NCBI RefSeq assembly: GCF_017115165.1
Contig: NZ_JABXKF010000031.1
Coordinates: 1 to 64,000 of the forward strand
From: Nostoc sp. LPT
GTDB taxonomy: Bacteria; Cyanobacteriota; Cyanobacteriia; Cyanobacteriales; Nostocaceae
DNA: 64,000 nucleotides
Direction of reading: 5' to 3'
Below, one piece after another: positions 26,814 to 37,262 of the stretch. The notes under the pieces were generated by a model. It had not been told where the DNA came from, did not search any database, and was given only the letters and a program-made list of their open reading frames with translations. The position numbers were made by a program, and so were the translations under genes. The stretch's first letter is position 1. Every line of letters begins with the position of its first letter.

Positions 26814-26966
26814 ACGTGAGTTTGACAAACCTCTCCCTGCCTTGAACTTTCGTTCAAGTCTGTCCCTCTCCGAGTCGGAGAGGGAAGGTTTTGCGTAGTA
26901 AAACTAGGGAGAGGTTTCTTTATTAAGCTAATTAGGCGGTTACTACATAGACCGTCAAACTCACGT
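26814..26966. mobile_element. 153-bp nested inverted-repeat element (MITE-like)
   Basis: The outer 13-bp repeats ACGTGAGTTTGAC (26814-26826) and GTCAAACTCACGT (26954-26966) are perfect. Inside, AAACCTCTCCCT (26827-26838) pairs with AGGGAGAGGTTT (26906-26917). Within that are two more hairpins (TTGAACTTTCGTTCAA and CCCTCTCCGAGTCGGAGAGGG). It has no coding capacity and lies just upstream of the WD40 gene. The organisation is typical of dispersed palindromic elements in Nostoc-like genomes. Confidence 0.65.
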
Positions 26967-27047
26967 TTATTCAGTATTCCCAATTGCTAGTGTTATATAA
27001 CTCAAGGTATTGTATTGCTATTTAAAGCGTCTTAAGGTATTTGCTTC

Positions 27048-27659
27048 TCATCTCCAACGCCGATTTAGCCGCAGTAAAGATTTTATCCTCTGACAAAATC
27101 TTTCTACCAGAGGTTGAGGCTTTGATACATATCTGGGTGAACGTGATGTACGCGTACTCCCCGGATTTCTTAACTTTTCTTCTATTTGTGCAGCTTTATT
27201 TAAATCTGAAGCGGCTCTATATTCATATCCTAATTGTGAGCAAACTAGCCCACGATATTTATATGCGTCAACATAGTGAGGATTAAGACGAATTGCGTGG
27301 GTAAAATCTGCGATCGCATCCTCATATCTTCCTTGAGTAGCATTTTCTACTCCTAAAGTGTAGAAAGTTTCTGCATCCCAACGATTGACAGATATTTTTG
27401 GGGGATTTTTAGGCGAAGATGAAGATGGATTTTCAGGAATGGGAGGCTCAGATGGAATTTCAGATTTGAGCCTGTTGTAAGCTGCGTTGATTGATTTGAT
27501 TTTTTCCTCAGCTTCCTGTTTTTGCCTTTGATCGACAAAGCGATCGGGATGCCAAATTTTCACCAGTTTACGGTAAGTTCGCTTCACCTGTGCTTGAGAT
27601 GCACCGGGTTTCAGCCCAAGAATTTCATAAGCATCATTAATATCGAAGCGATCGCGCAT
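27048..27659 (-). CDS. J-domain / TPR protein
   Basis: A 203-residue protein. Residues 5-66 form a DnaJ domain with the HPD motif at 37-39 (KIWHPDRF), able to stimulate an Hsp70 ATPase. A Pro/Ser linker follows (about 68-90), then two TPR-like helix pairs at about 93-160 (AETFYTLGVENATQGRYEDA, AIRLNPHYVDAYKYRGLV). The C-terminus is basic. It has neither a zinc-finger nor a C-terminal substrate domain, so it is a specialised co-chaperone, perhaps a client adaptor. It is divergent from the tocopherol cyclase gene, with only 29 bp between the starts. Confidence 0.85.
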   Translation of the reverse strand: MRDRFDINDAYEILGLKPGASQAQVKRTYRKLVKIWHPDRFVDQRQKQEAEEKIKSINAAYNRLKSEIPSEPPIPENPSSSSPKNPPKISVNRWDAETFYTLGVENATQGRYEDAIADFTHAIRLNPHYVDAYKYRGLVCSQLGYEYRAASDLNKAAQIEEKLRNPGSTRTSRSPRYVSKPQPLVERFCQRIKSLLRLNRRWR

Positions 27660-27664
27660 ACTGA

Positions 27665-28777
<1,113 letters not shown>

Positions 28778-28810
28778 AACTACTGCTATAATTATATATG
28801 CTTCGTAGTT

Positions 28811-28884
28811 GGGGTTGTAGCTCAGTTGGATAGAGCGGACGCCTCCTAAGCGTCAGGTCGTGCGTTCAAGTCGCACCAGTCCCG
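28811..28884 (+). tRNA. tRNA-Arg (anticodon CCT)
   Basis: A 74-nt cloverleaf. The acceptor GGGGTTG pairs with CAGTCCC. The anticodon stem GACGC/GCGTC encloses the loop CTCCTAA with anticodon CCT. The T arm is GTGCG-TTCAAGT-CGCAC. The D arm contains GCTCAGTTGGATAGAGC. The discriminator is G and CCA is not encoded. Confidence 0.95.
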
Positions 28885-29250
28885 TTATGTTCAAACAATT
28901 CATATATATAGCAATTCACAGGGTAACAGCATTGCTGTACCTCTAACAGTAGTATGCCAGTTCGCCCAAGTCGGCATATCCGCTCGCGCAACTGGCTCCT
29001 ATATTCCGTGCAATTGAGAACTACTAGATAAAGTGGTTAGAACCCTTTGATGAATCGTCCGATATCGGTTAGGATAATCCATCAATCACATCAATTAGAG
29101 GAAAAACAGGCACGCTTGATCGCGCTATTACACGAAAACCAGTCAAATTTATATTTGGGCAGATTCTTTAGAAGTTTGCTACTCTACTATCAATTGTTTT
29201 TTCTTATATCCAGAGAAAATTGTGCACTAAGTAAATTAAGTTATTGAGCC

Positions 29251-29820
29251 TTGAATAAGCTACTCTTTACAAATAAATCTTTTCGTTTTATGGCTTTTGT
29301 CCTACCAATAATGATGTGGTGGGGATATAAAGAAGTACAAAACCAATTTGTGCAGCCGCAAGCAGTTATAGTGTTAGGTGGTTCAACGAGACATTTAGAG
29401 CGAGAAAAATTTACAGCAAGATTTGTTCGCGAGCATCCAAATATACCGATTTGGATTACAGGCGGTAGTCCACGTACATTCACCCAAAGAGTGTTTACCA
29501 AAGCTGGTGTTGATCCTCAACGTTTACACTTGGATTATGAAGCAGTAGATACAGTTACCAATTTTACTACTTTGGTAGATGATTTGCAAGCTCGCGGCAT
29601 TAAGAGCGTTTATTTGATTACTTCAGACTTTCACATGCGCCGGGCTTGTGTCATTGGCGAAATTATTTTGGGTAGTCGGGGTATTTATTTAAAACCAGTG
29701 CCAGTTCCGTCAGAAAAACCCCCTGAATCTATCGAAAAATCTATTCGTGATGGAGCTAGAGCGATAATTTGGTTAGCAACTGGTTACACTGGTATGGATG
29801 CCGCTAAAAATAAACGGTAA
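29251..29820 (+). CDS. YdcF-family (DUF218) membrane-associated protein
   Basis: A 189-residue protein. An N-terminal membrane helix (about 12-25, FMAFVLPIMMWWG) precedes a DUF218 domain: AVIVLGGSTRHLEREKFTAR, IWITGGSPRTFT, TNFTTLVDDLQ and YLITSDFHMRRA. The family includes SanA/ElyC-type envelope proteins and YdcF, and shows a Rossmann-like fold. TTG at 29251 or ATG at 29290 could be the start; with the ATG the hydrophobic segment begins at once. The specific function is unknown. Confidence 0.75.
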   Translation: MNKLLFTNKSFRFMAFVLPIMMWWGYKEVQNQFVQPQAVIVLGGSTRHLEREKFTARFVREHPNIPIWITGGSPRTFTQRVFTKAGVDPQRLHLDYEAVDTVTNFTTLVDDLQARGIKSVYLITSDFHMRRACVIGEIILGSRGIYLKPVPVPSEKPPESIEKSIRDGARAIIWLATGYTGMDAAKNKR

Positions 29821-29969
29821 ATAAAACTAATTTTGGATTTTGAATTGGTCAAAATCCAAATGACTAATGACAGCCGTCACTAGTCACTTAATATGGTTCG
29901 GGAAAAAACGCCCCAATTTTTCCCACAATTTGATACCCTAGCTTAAACAGATTTGAGTAAAGTTAAAGC

Positions 29970-31133
29970 GTGGAAATTCAACTTGGGCGGGGAAAAACAG
30001 CTCGCAGAGCTTACGGAATAGATGAAATAGCTCTAGCCCCTGGTAACAGAACACTAGACCCTAGTTTGGCAGATACTAAGTGGCGTATTGGCAATATTGA
30101 GCGAGAAATCCCGATAATTGCTAGTGCTATGGATAGTGTAGTAGATGTTCGTATGGCTGTACGTTTGTCACAGTTAGGAGCATTAGGTGTCCTCAACTTA
30201 GAGGGTATTCAAACTCGCTATGCCGACCCAGAGCCAATATTAGATCGGATTACCTCTGTGGGGAAAGATGAATTTGTTGCCCTAATGCAAGAACTCTATG
30301 CCGAACCAATAAAACCGGAATTAATTGAACAACGTATTCAGGAAATTAAACAACAAGGTGGCATTGCCGCAGTGAGTGCGACTCCAGCCGGTGCAAGTAA
30401 ATATGGTGAGGTAGTGGCAAAAGCGGGAGCAGATTTATTTTTTGTCCAGGCTACGGTAGTTTCTACTGCACATTTGTCACCAGAATCTTTAGTACCACTT
30501 GATTTAGCAGAATTTTGCCGTTCCATGCCCATCCCCGTGGTATTGGGTAATTGCGTAACTTATGAAGTCACATTGAATTTGTTGAAAGCTGGGGCGGCTG
30601 GGGTACTGGTGGGAATTGGACCTGGTGCGGCTTGTACTTCTCGTGGGGTGTTGGGTGTAGGTGTGCCACAGGCGACTGCGATCGCAGATTGTGCCGCAGC
30701 ACGAGATGATTACTATAACGAAACTGGCAACTATATCCCCATTATTGCTGATGGCGGTTTAATCACTGGTGGCGACATTTGCAAATGTATCGCCTGTGGC
30801 GCTGATGGTGTGATGATTGGCTCCCCCTTTGCCAGAGCCGCAGAAGCCCCAGGACGAGGTTATCATTGGGGTATGGCAACTCCTAGCCCAGTCTTGCCCC
30901 GTGGCACCCGCATTCGCGTTGCCACCACTGGTAGCTTAGAGCAAATACTCATTGGCCCAGCAGGACTAGATGATGGTACTCACAACCTTTTAGGAGCCTT
31001 AAAGACCAGCATGGGTACTTTGGGAGTGAAAAATATTAAAGAAATGCAGCAAGTGGAAGTTATAATTGCACCTTCTTTATTAACCGAGGGCAAAGTTTAC
31101 CAAAAAGCTCAACAATTAGGTATGGGGAAATAA
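29970..31133 (+). CDS. guaB3: GuaB3-type IMP dehydrogenase
   Basis: A 387-residue (beta/alpha)8 enzyme starting with GTG. It converts IMP to XMP with NAD, the committed step of GMP synthesis. The catalytic loop is GPGAACTSR with Cys222. The phosphate-binding segments [15 protein letters not shown] and [12 protein letters not shown] are present, and the N-terminal MDSVVDV block replaces the usual MDTVTE. No CBS (Bateman) domain is present, which distinguishes GuaB3 from canonical IMPDH. The gene is followed by the small RNA Yfr1 and trxA, a cyanobacterial gene order used here as support. Confidence 0.92.
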   Translation: MEIQLGRGKTARRAYGIDEIALAPGNRTLDPSLADTKWRIGNIEREIPIIASAMDSVVDVRMAVRLSQLGALGVLNLEGIQTRYADPEPILDRITSVGKDEFVALMQELYAEPIKPELIEQRIQEIKQQGGIAAVSATPAGASKYGEVVAKAGADLFFVQATVVSTAHLSPESLVPLDLAEFCRSMPIPVVLGNCVTYEVTLNLLKAGAAGVLVGIGPGAACTSRGVLGVGVPQATAIADCAAARDDYYNETGNYIPIIADGGLITGGDICKCIACGADGVMIGSPFARAAEAPGRGYHWGMATPSPVLPRGTRIRVATTGSLEQILIGPAGLDDGTHNLLGALKTSMGTLGVKNIKEMQQVEVIIAPSLLTEGKVYQKAQQLGMGK

Positions 31134-31261
31134 AATTGGAGACTGGGAACTGGGGACTGAGAAAGATTTATTTTAATCCTAATCCCTAATCCTTTAATAA
31201 ATTTTTCTGGCCCCCTAAACAATTGCTGGAAAAATCCGATATGTCGCTTACAATAGAGATA

Positions 31262-31330
31262 GCGGAGACGCATGTTTCCGTTCACTCCTCACACCACACT
31301 CCGCCCGGACTACTGTTCGGGCGGTTCCTT
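31262..31330 (+). ncRNA. yfr1: Yfr1 small regulatory RNA
   Basis: The sequence shows the diagnostic unpaired motif ACTCCTCACAC at 31284-31294 between two hairpins. The 5' stem is GCGGAGA...TTTCCGT. The 3' stem is CCGCCCGGA paired with TTCGGGCGG (one G-U pair) and acts as terminator. Yfr1 is a cyanobacterial trans-acting RNA that base-pairs with leaders of outer-membrane protein mRNAs and others. Its location between guaB3 and trxA is the conserved one. Exact ends are estimated. Confidence 0.92.
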
Positions 31331-31451
31331 ATGTTTGTAAATAAAATAAGAGAGCTTCTTTGCAAATGTACATCCTCCCACTCCCAAGCTGAGGTTTTTG
31401 CTATGGTAGAATTTTCACCAAGTTCAGATATTATTGGCGAAGGTTTTAGGC

Positions 31452-31775
31452 ATGTCAACAGCCGCACAAGTTACCGATTCTAGTTTCAAGCAAGAAGTAC
31501 TCGACAGCGATGTACCCGTTTTAGTTGACTTTTGGGCACCCTGGTGCGGACCATGCCGTATGGTAGCTCCTGTTGTCGATGAAATCTCCGAACAGTACAA
31601 AGGTCAAATAAAGGTCGTAAAAGTCAACACAGATGAAAATCCGAATGTTGCTAGTCAGTACGGCATCCGCAGCATTCCTACATTAATGATTTTTAAGGGT
31701 GGACAAAAAGTGGATATGGTGGTCGGCGCTGTGCCTAAAACTACATTAGCTTCCACTCTCGAAAAGCATCTTTGA
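31452..31775 (+). CDS. trxA: thioredoxin (m-type)
   Basis: A 107-residue thioredoxin from the ATG at 31452 ([16 protein letters not shown]); an upstream ATG at 31434 would add six residues and breaks the alignment with known TrxA. The redox site WCGPC is at 31-35, and the cis-Pro segment [10 protein letters not shown] is present. It reduces disulfides of Calvin-cycle and other target enzymes in the cytosol. It follows yfr1 by about 120 bp, and the promoter probably lies in that gap. The length equals the family's. Confidence 0.96.
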   Translation: MSTAAQVTDSSFKQEVLDSDVPVLVDFWAPWCGPCRMVAPVVDEISEQYKGQIKVVKVNTDENPNVASQYGIRSIPTLMIFKGGQKVDMVVGAVPKTTLASTLEKHL

Positions 31776-31841
31776 AACTCAATCGGCAATAAAATCCTCT
31801 TGAGTTATCCATTTTGTTCTAACTTTAAGTTAATTTTCATA

Positions 31842-31885
31842 AACAAGTTTGAGAGGCACGAATTTGTCGTCTATCAAACTTGTTT
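31842..31885. terminator. possible bidirectional terminator between trxA and marC
   Basis: A perfect 12-bp stem (AAACAAGTTTGA / TCAAACTTGTTT) with a 20-nt loop lies between two convergent genes. The flanking T-tracts are weak, so termination is inferred from position. Confidence 0.45.
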
Positions 31886-31929
31886 ACATTTGTATACATT
31901 TTCCGATTCCGAATATTTTTAGGAGTTTT

Positions 31930-32523
31930 CTAGCTCAAAAACAACTCCCTAATTCCTGTACTACCAATTTCCACTGCTAGCGCCGCCAACAGAAAACCCA
32001 AAAGTTGAGTCACAATTACTCCACCTTCTGCACCAATCCACTGGTCAATCAGATTTGCTAAACGCAAAATTAACCAAGTGATAAACATTGCCCCTACGAT
32101 ACCCACCGCCACAGCAATATGCGGACTCTGTGATTTTGACATCAGCAACATCACCGTTGTCAAAGTCCCTGGCCCTGCTAGCAGCGGTAAAGCTAGTGGA
32201 GTAATTGCGACATCGCGTTCTTCTTCAATAATCGGCTGATCTAATTCTCCCCGCAGCATTTGCAAAGCAATTAACAGCAACAATATTCCTCCTGCTATTC
32301 GCAAAGAGCCGATACTGATTTCCAAGTAATTTAAAATTATTTGCCCTGCAAAGGCAAATAGCAAAAGAACTGCGATCGCAATGATAATTGCTTTATCTAT
32401 AACTTTGTTTCTTTGGTCTGGCATCATGCCCTTAGTCAAAACTAAAACAATCGGTATATTGCCCACAGCATCTGCCAAGACAAACACAGCGATAAATGTT
32501 TGAATGAGAATAGGAATATCCAC
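31930..32523 (-). CDS. MarC-family integral membrane protein
   Basis: A 197-residue protein with six hydrophobic helices: N-terminal TFIAVFVLADAVGNIPIVLV, IIIAIAVLLLFAFAGQIIL, SLRIAGGILLLLIALQML, the conserved TPLALPLLAGPGTLTTVMLL, IAVAVGIVGAMFITWLIL, and the last helix. MarC proteins (UPF0056) are inner-membrane proteins of uncertain function; the original link with multiple antibiotic resistance was not upheld. The gene is convergent with trxA. Confidence 0.92.
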   Translation of the reverse strand: MDIPILIQTFIAVFVLADAVGNIPIVLVLTKGMMPDQRNKVIDKAIIIAIAVLLLFAFAGQIILNYLEISIGSLRIAGGILLLLIALQMLRGELDQPIIEEERDVAITPLALPLLAGPGTLTTVMLLMSKSQSPHIAVAVGIVGAMFITWLILRLANLIDQWIGAEGGVIVTQLLGFLLAALAVEIGSTGIRELFLS

Positions 32524-32734
32524 AGTAGACAGCTTTATATCAAGGTTTGATCACAACCTAATCTTTATCTTGCTCAGTTTGCTAGAACCCAGAGGAAGAT
32601 TAAGATCAGTAATAAAACCAGTGTGTTAAAGAAAAGCAATGCTGACGCATTTCTAATTAAGTTCCACAAATGTTGAAGTAGCGATATATTTTGATAATCT
32701 CTTTTCCATAAATCAACTGTTCGTTGTTGAATCT

Positions 32735-33547
32735 ATGAAGTCTTATTTAGCCGCCGCTATTCAATTGACCAGTGTGTCCGATTTACAGAAAAATTTGGCA
32801 CAGGCAGAAGAATTAATAGAGCTTGCCGTGCGTCAAGGTGCTGAATTGGTGGGTTTGCCAGAAAACTTTTCCTATATGGGAGAAGAAAAAGATAAACTCG
32901 CACAAGGTGATGCGATCGCTCTTGAAAGTGAAAAGTTTCTCAAAAAAATGGCTCAACGCTTTCAAATTACCATCTTGGGCGGCAGCTTTCCACTTCCTGT
33001 AGATAATACAGGTAAAGTTTATAACACAACTCTACTCATCGACCCCAGCGGTCAAGAACTTTCCCGCTACTACAAAGTACACCTATTTGACGTTGATGTC
33101 CCCGACGGCAACACCTATCGCGAATCCAGCACGGTTGTGGCTGGTACGCAACTGCCCCCCGTATATTTTTCAGAAAAGCTCGGTAATTTAGGGCTTTCTA
33201 TTTGTTATGATGTCCGATTCCCAGAACTGTATCGTCATCTGGCAGATAAGGGAGCTGATGTTATCTTTATTCCCGCCGCTTTTACCGCTTTTACAGGTAA
33301 AGACCACTGGCAAGTACTACTACAAGCCAGAGCCATCGAAAATACCGCCTACGTCATTGCTCCCGCTCAAACAGGAAATAACTACGCCCGTCGTCTAACC
33401 CACGGCCACGCCGTCATTATCGACCCTTGGGGTGTAATTTTAGCCGATGCTGGAGAAAAACCCGGAATTGCGATCGCAGAAATCAAGCCCACTAGGCTCG
33501 AACAAGTCCGCCGTCAAATGCCTTCCTTACAGCATCGGGTGTTCTAG
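32735..33547 (+). CDS. carbon-nitrogen hydrolase (Nit family, probable deaminated-glutathione amidase)
   Basis: A 270-residue nitrilase-superfamily enzyme with the catalytic triad Glu43 (LPENFSYMG), Lys114 (YYKVHLFDVDVPDG) and Cys157 (LSICYDVRFPELYR). The LPENF and HLFDVDVPDG segments are characteristic of the Nit1 branch, which repairs deaminated glutathione by hydrolysing its amide. The C-terminal RRQMPSLQHRVF also fits. It is cytosolic and appears monocistronic. Substrate assignment is by subfamily resemblance. Confidence 0.88.
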   Translation: MKSYLAAAIQLTSVSDLQKNLAQAEELIELAVRQGAELVGLPENFSYMGEEKDKLAQGDAIALESEKFLKKMAQRFQITILGGSFPLPVDNTGKVYNTTLLIDPSGQELSRYYKVHLFDVDVPDGNTYRESSTVVAGTQLPPVYFSEKLGNLGLSICYDVRFPELYRHLADKGADVIFIPAAFTAFTGKDHWQVLLQARAIENTAYVIAPAQTGNNYARRLTHGHAVIIDPWGVILADAGEKPGIAIAEIKPTRLEQVRRQMPSLQHRVF

Positions 33548-33564
33548 GGACTGGGGACTGGGGG

Positions 33565-33609
33565 GATGAGGGAGATGAGGGAGATGAGGGAGATGGGGGA
33601 GATGGGGGA
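33565..33609. repeat. five tandem 9-bp units
   Basis: Three GATGAGGGA and two GATGGGGGA units run without spacers just after the amidase gene. A run of TGCCCCA-type heptamers follows at about 33632-33665. They are non-coding short tandem repeats, and copy number is likely to vary between strains. Confidence 0.85.
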
Positions 33610-33682
33610 GAAGAACTATTGATTATTGACCAATGCCCCATGCCCCATGCCCCATTCCCCATTCCCAATCCTTATGAATCAA

Positions 33683-33709
33683 ACAAAAAACCGGGTGTTT
33701 ACCCGGTTT
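33683..33709 (-). terminator. intrinsic terminator of the aldolase gene
   Basis: Read on the minus strand, AACCGGGT-AAAC-ACCCGGTT forms an 8-bp perfect stem followed by TTTTTT, 72 bp beyond the stop codon of the class II aldolase gene. It is a textbook rho-independent terminator. Confidence 0.85.
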
Positions 33710-33780
33710 CTGACAACATTAAAACCCTCAGTTTTTGAGGAGCATAGCAGTAATGTCCCCCTATTTATTTGTTGTCAAAA

Positions 33781-34860
33781 TTAAACTTTAGCAGCTGATT
33801 TGGTAACAACGTTAAGTTCACCTTTAGCATACTTAGCAGCAAAATCTTCCAAAGAAATTTGCTTAATCTTGCTTGCATTGCCAGCTGTGCCAAATTGCTG
33901 ATAGCGTTCAGCACAAACTTTCTGCATGTATGTAATAGAAGGCTTGAGGAAGTGACGGGGGTCAAACTCCTCTGGTTTTTTAGCCAAAGCTTCACGTACA
34001 GCAGCAGTAATAGCCAAACGGTTGTCGGTGTCGATGTTTACTTTACGTACACCACTCTTAATACCTTTTTGGATTTCTTCTACAGGTACACCGTAGGTTT
34101 CAGGAATTGCACCACCATACTGGTTAATCAGTGCAAGTAAATCTTCAGGTACAGAGGATGAACCGTGCATTACCAAGTGGGTGTTAGGCAGACGGCGGTG
34201 AATTTCTTCAATGCGGCTGATGGCCAAAATTTCGCCAGTTGGCTTGCGAGTAAACTTGTAAGCACCGTGGCTTGTGCCAATGGCAACAGCCAAAGCATCT
34301 ACTTGGGTTGCTTCTACGAAGTCAACAGCTTCATCGGGGTCGGTTAGCAGCTGTGAGTGGTCGAGTGTACCTTCAAACCCGTGACCATCTTCAGCTTCGC
34401 CAGCACCAGTTTCTAGAGAACCCAAACAACCGAGTTCACCTTCAACGCTGACACCCAGAGCATGAGCTACATTTACAACTTCGCGGGTAACACTGACGTT
34501 GTACTCGAAGCTAGCGGGAGTTTTTGCATCAGCTTCTAAAGAACCATCCATCATCACGCTGGTGAAGTTGTTCTTAATCGCTGAGTAGCAGGTAGCAGGT
34601 GCATTACCATGATCTTGGTGCATGACAATGGGAATATGAGGATAGGTTTCTACAGCTGCCAAAATCAGGTGGCGGAGAAAGTTTTCTCCTGCATAATTAC
34701 GAGCACCGCGTGAAGCTTGTAAAATTACGGGGCTATCTGTCTCGACAGCAGCCTTCAGGATCGCCTGAATCTGCTCCAAATTGTTAACGTTGAAAGCTGG
34801 GATGCCGTAACCGTTTTCAGCTGCGTGATCCAACAGCAGCCGCAGTGGTACAAGCGCCAT
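33781..34860 (-). CDS. fbaA: class II fructose-1,6-bisphosphate aldolase
   Basis: A 359-residue zinc-dependent aldolase of the Calvin-cycle type. Metal and substrate residues lie in [48 protein letters not shown] and [11 protein letters not shown]. It interconverts fructose-1,6-bisphosphate with dihydroxyacetone phosphate and glyceraldehyde-3-phosphate, and sedoheptulose bisphosphate in the Calvin cycle. A ribosome-binding AGGAGGA lies close before the ATG on the minus strand. It has its own terminator and is monocistronic. Confidence 0.96.
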   Translation of the reverse strand: MALVPLRLLLDHAAENGYGIPAFNVNNLEQIQAILKAAVETDSPVILQASRGARNYAGENFLRHLILAAVETYPHIPIVMHQDHGNAPATCYSAIKNNFTSVMMDGSLEADAKTPASFEYNVSVTREVVNVAHALGVSVEGELGCLGSLETGAGEAEDGHGFEGTLDHSQLLTDPDEAVDFVEATQVDALAVAIGTSHGAYKFTRKPTGEILAISRIEEIHRRLPNTHLVMHGSSSVPEDLLALINQYGGAIPETYGVPVEEIQKGIKSGVRKVNIDTDNRLAITAAVREALAKKPEEFDPRHFLKPSITYMQKVCAERYQQFGTAGNASKIKQISLEDFAAKYAKGELNVVTKSAAKV

Positions 34861-35295
34861 AGATAGTCCTCCTAATGTGGTTGTCAGCTAGTCTGTGTGA
34901 GAGAAGCGTAATTATTACGCTAAATCTTAAGAGTTTTTTCAACTTATAGGAAATTATAACTAGTGTCGTGTGTCTATGTTGAAAAAGTTTACGCCATCGC
35001 TCATAAACATGCCCTATACTTCACCTATTCTACTGTATGGTAAGCTACCCTACGTTTAAAGGCTTTGGTAGCTCTGTATCCTAGATTGCTGAATGAAGTG
35101 AGCGCATACGACGGTTGGGAACGCTTTTCTGCCAGACGCTACGCGATCGCGATCGCACCCAAATCATCTGTAAAATCTCTATTTAAATAAAAGCGATCGC
35201 ATTTCCTAAATAAACGATCTAAGATCGCTCTTTCTAAGTCTTCAAATTCAGTAGACTGAAAATTTTTACACTAAAGTAAAATTAGATACCTAAAT
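34861..35295. other. 435-bp spacer rich in HIP1 sites
   Basis: This is upstream of the aldolase gene and downstream of the histidine-kinase remnant. It contains several GCGATCGC or overlapping GATCGC sites between 35140 and 35235 and should contain the aldolase promoter. No gene or RNA is recognised. Confidence 0.5.
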
Positions 35296-36624
35296 TTATA
35301 AAACATTGTTTATACACTTATATCGAATCGGGATCTCAATCACAAACTCGGTTTCCTGATCGGGTATGGAATGGCACCGCAATGAGCCATTATGCTTTTC
35401 GGTAACAATCTGGTGGCTGATCGACAACCCTAATCCAGTCCCCTTGCCAACTGGCTTAGTGGTAAAGAATGGGTCAAACAATCGTTCTTGAACAAATTTT
35501 GGAATACCAAGACCGTTATCTACAATCCGAATCTGTACATGATGTGAATCAAGCATCTTAGTACAAATCAGAATTTGACTGGGCTGTTGCTCAATCTCGC
35601 TAAATGTACGCTGTAAATCTCGTTCTTCAAGGGCATCGATTGCATTACAAATGATATTCATAAACACCTGGTTCAGTTGAGAAGCTTTGCACTCAACCAA
35701 TGGTAGGTTGCCATAATTCTTAACCACATTAATTTCCTGGTCAAACTTGCCTTTCAGGCGATGCTGCAAAATCATCAGCGTACTATCAATGCCCTCATGG
35801 ATGTTGACCTGTTTGATCTCAGCTTCGTCCATACGGGAAAAGTTCCGTAAAGAGCGCACGATCGTTTGAATCCGCACTGCTCCAACTTCCATTGAAGAAA
35901 GTAACTGGGGCAAATCTTTTAGCAGGAAATCTAGGTCGATCTCCTCGCTTTCGTACTGGATTTCCGCCACGGGACTGGGATAAAACTTTTGATACAACCG
36001 CAGCAGTCTTAATAGGTCTTGAATATACTCATTGGCAGGCTTGAGGTTGGCATAGATGAAGTTCACTGGGTTATTAATTTCATGCGCCATCCCAGCGACT
36101 AACTGCCCTAAACTAGACATTTTCTCATTTTGCACTAGCTGAGTTTGCGTTCGCTTTAGTTCAAGTAAGGTAGTTTCCAACTCAGTTGCTTTCTGACGCA
36201 GCTGAGCTTCTGAATCTTGCAAAGCTTTTTCAATTTGTTTACGAGTACTGATATCACGAGCAATTTTGGAGACACCAATGATTGTACCTGTCGAATTTTT
36301 AATCGGAGAAATTGTTAGCGAGATATCAATCAGTGTCCCATCTTTGTGTTGACGCACGGTTTCAAAGTGTTCAACTCGTTCTCCTTGCCTCAATTTCTAA
36401 ATAATTTGGGCTTCCTCGTTGATGCGATCGGCAGGAAAAAGTATTGTCCCATGTTGACCAAGTACTTCTTTTCCTTTATAGCCAAATATTCTTTCTGCAC
36501 CAAGATTCCAGCTAACAATTACTCCATCTAAGGTTTTGCTGATAATAGCATCCTCAGAGGACTCTACAATTGCTGCTAGGCGAAACAAAGCTTCTTCAGC
36601 TTGCTCGCTTGTCAAATTTTCCAT
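35296..36624 (-). pseudogene. PAS-histidine kinase interrupted by one in-frame amber codon
   Basis: One frame of 442 codons is open except for TAG at codon 76 (36399-36397). Before it is a PAS domain (IVESSEDAIISKTLDGVIVS, WNLGAERIFGYKGKEVLGQ). After it the PAS/PAC domain continues (VEHFETVRQHKDGTLIDISL, ARDISTRKQIEKAL), then a coiled coil, the H-box GMAHEINNP with His181, and the HATPase boxes (NIICNAIDALEE, VDNGLGIPK, TGLGLSISHQ). The gene reads naturally across the stop as EEAQII-stop-KLRQGERV, and CAG would restore it. Translation could also restart at TTG 36393 and give a kinase lacking half of its sensor. No response regulator is adjacent. Confidence 0.85.
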
Positions 36625-37129
36625 ATTATATTAATTTATTTCCTAAATTAATAGATAAAGGGCATACCCAAATTCTTGACTATTGTCTGTTTCAAATACT
36701 CTTTTTTCGTTCCTATAAAAGGAAAAGAGTCAGCTTTACACAACTTTAATTAGTATTCCCTTAAGTATTAAATAATTAACATTTAAGTTTTTATAACTTA
36801 TGTTTTATACGTATATACTACAGGAATCATATTTGATTTATAAATAACTACGAGATAATACTGAATAAATATAACTGTATAACAATGAATAAAAATAAAG
36901 CAGTATCTACAAACCATGATCGCAAAAGTAGCCATATCACTGAAATAGGCAGACAACTCAGTTAATTTCGATTAATCTGTAATCTTTCTTTTATCTTTAG
37001 CAAAAAGCAATCGCTCATCCGAAAATTTTTTATTCCCCAGAGCGATCGCATTCACAATTTTTTTGATAGGGATAGAGCTAGCCTCGACTTTTATCCTCAA
37101 AGACTTAGCAAGCATTTTTCCCTTGAATA
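36625..37129. other. 505-bp AT-rich spacer
   Basis: This is upstream of the kinase remnant and downstream of tRNA-Lys, both on the minus strand. The sequence is very AT-rich around 36760-36900, with one HIP1 site near 37042. I see no gene, hairpin terminator or RNA. Confidence 0.5.
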
Positions 37130-37201
37130 TGGGTCGCCCGGGATTCGAACCCGGAACTAATCGGTTAAAAGCCGAGTACTCTACCGTTGAGTTAGCGACC
37201 C
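37130..37201 (-). tRNA. tRNA-Lys (anticodon TTT)
   Basis: A 72-nt cloverleaf on the minus strand. The acceptor GGGTCGC pairs with GCGACCC. The anticodon loop is CTTTTAA (anticodon TTT) with stem CTCGG/CCGAT. The T arm is CCGGG-TTCGAAT-CCCGG. The discriminator is A. CCA is not encoded. Confidence 0.95.
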
Positions 37202-37262
37202 TTTCATTGCATTTCGCAACTTTGCCATTATAGCATATAAATTTGTAGATTTGTAAAGGGGT

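Noticed and set aside
29047..29247. 66-codon ORF before the YdcF-family gene
   Set aside because: Ends just before the next gene, but has no known domain and an irregular composition; not supported.
31223..31483. 86-codon ORF across yfr1 and the trxA start
   Set aside because: It overlaps a well-supported small RNA and the thioredoxin gene in another frame.
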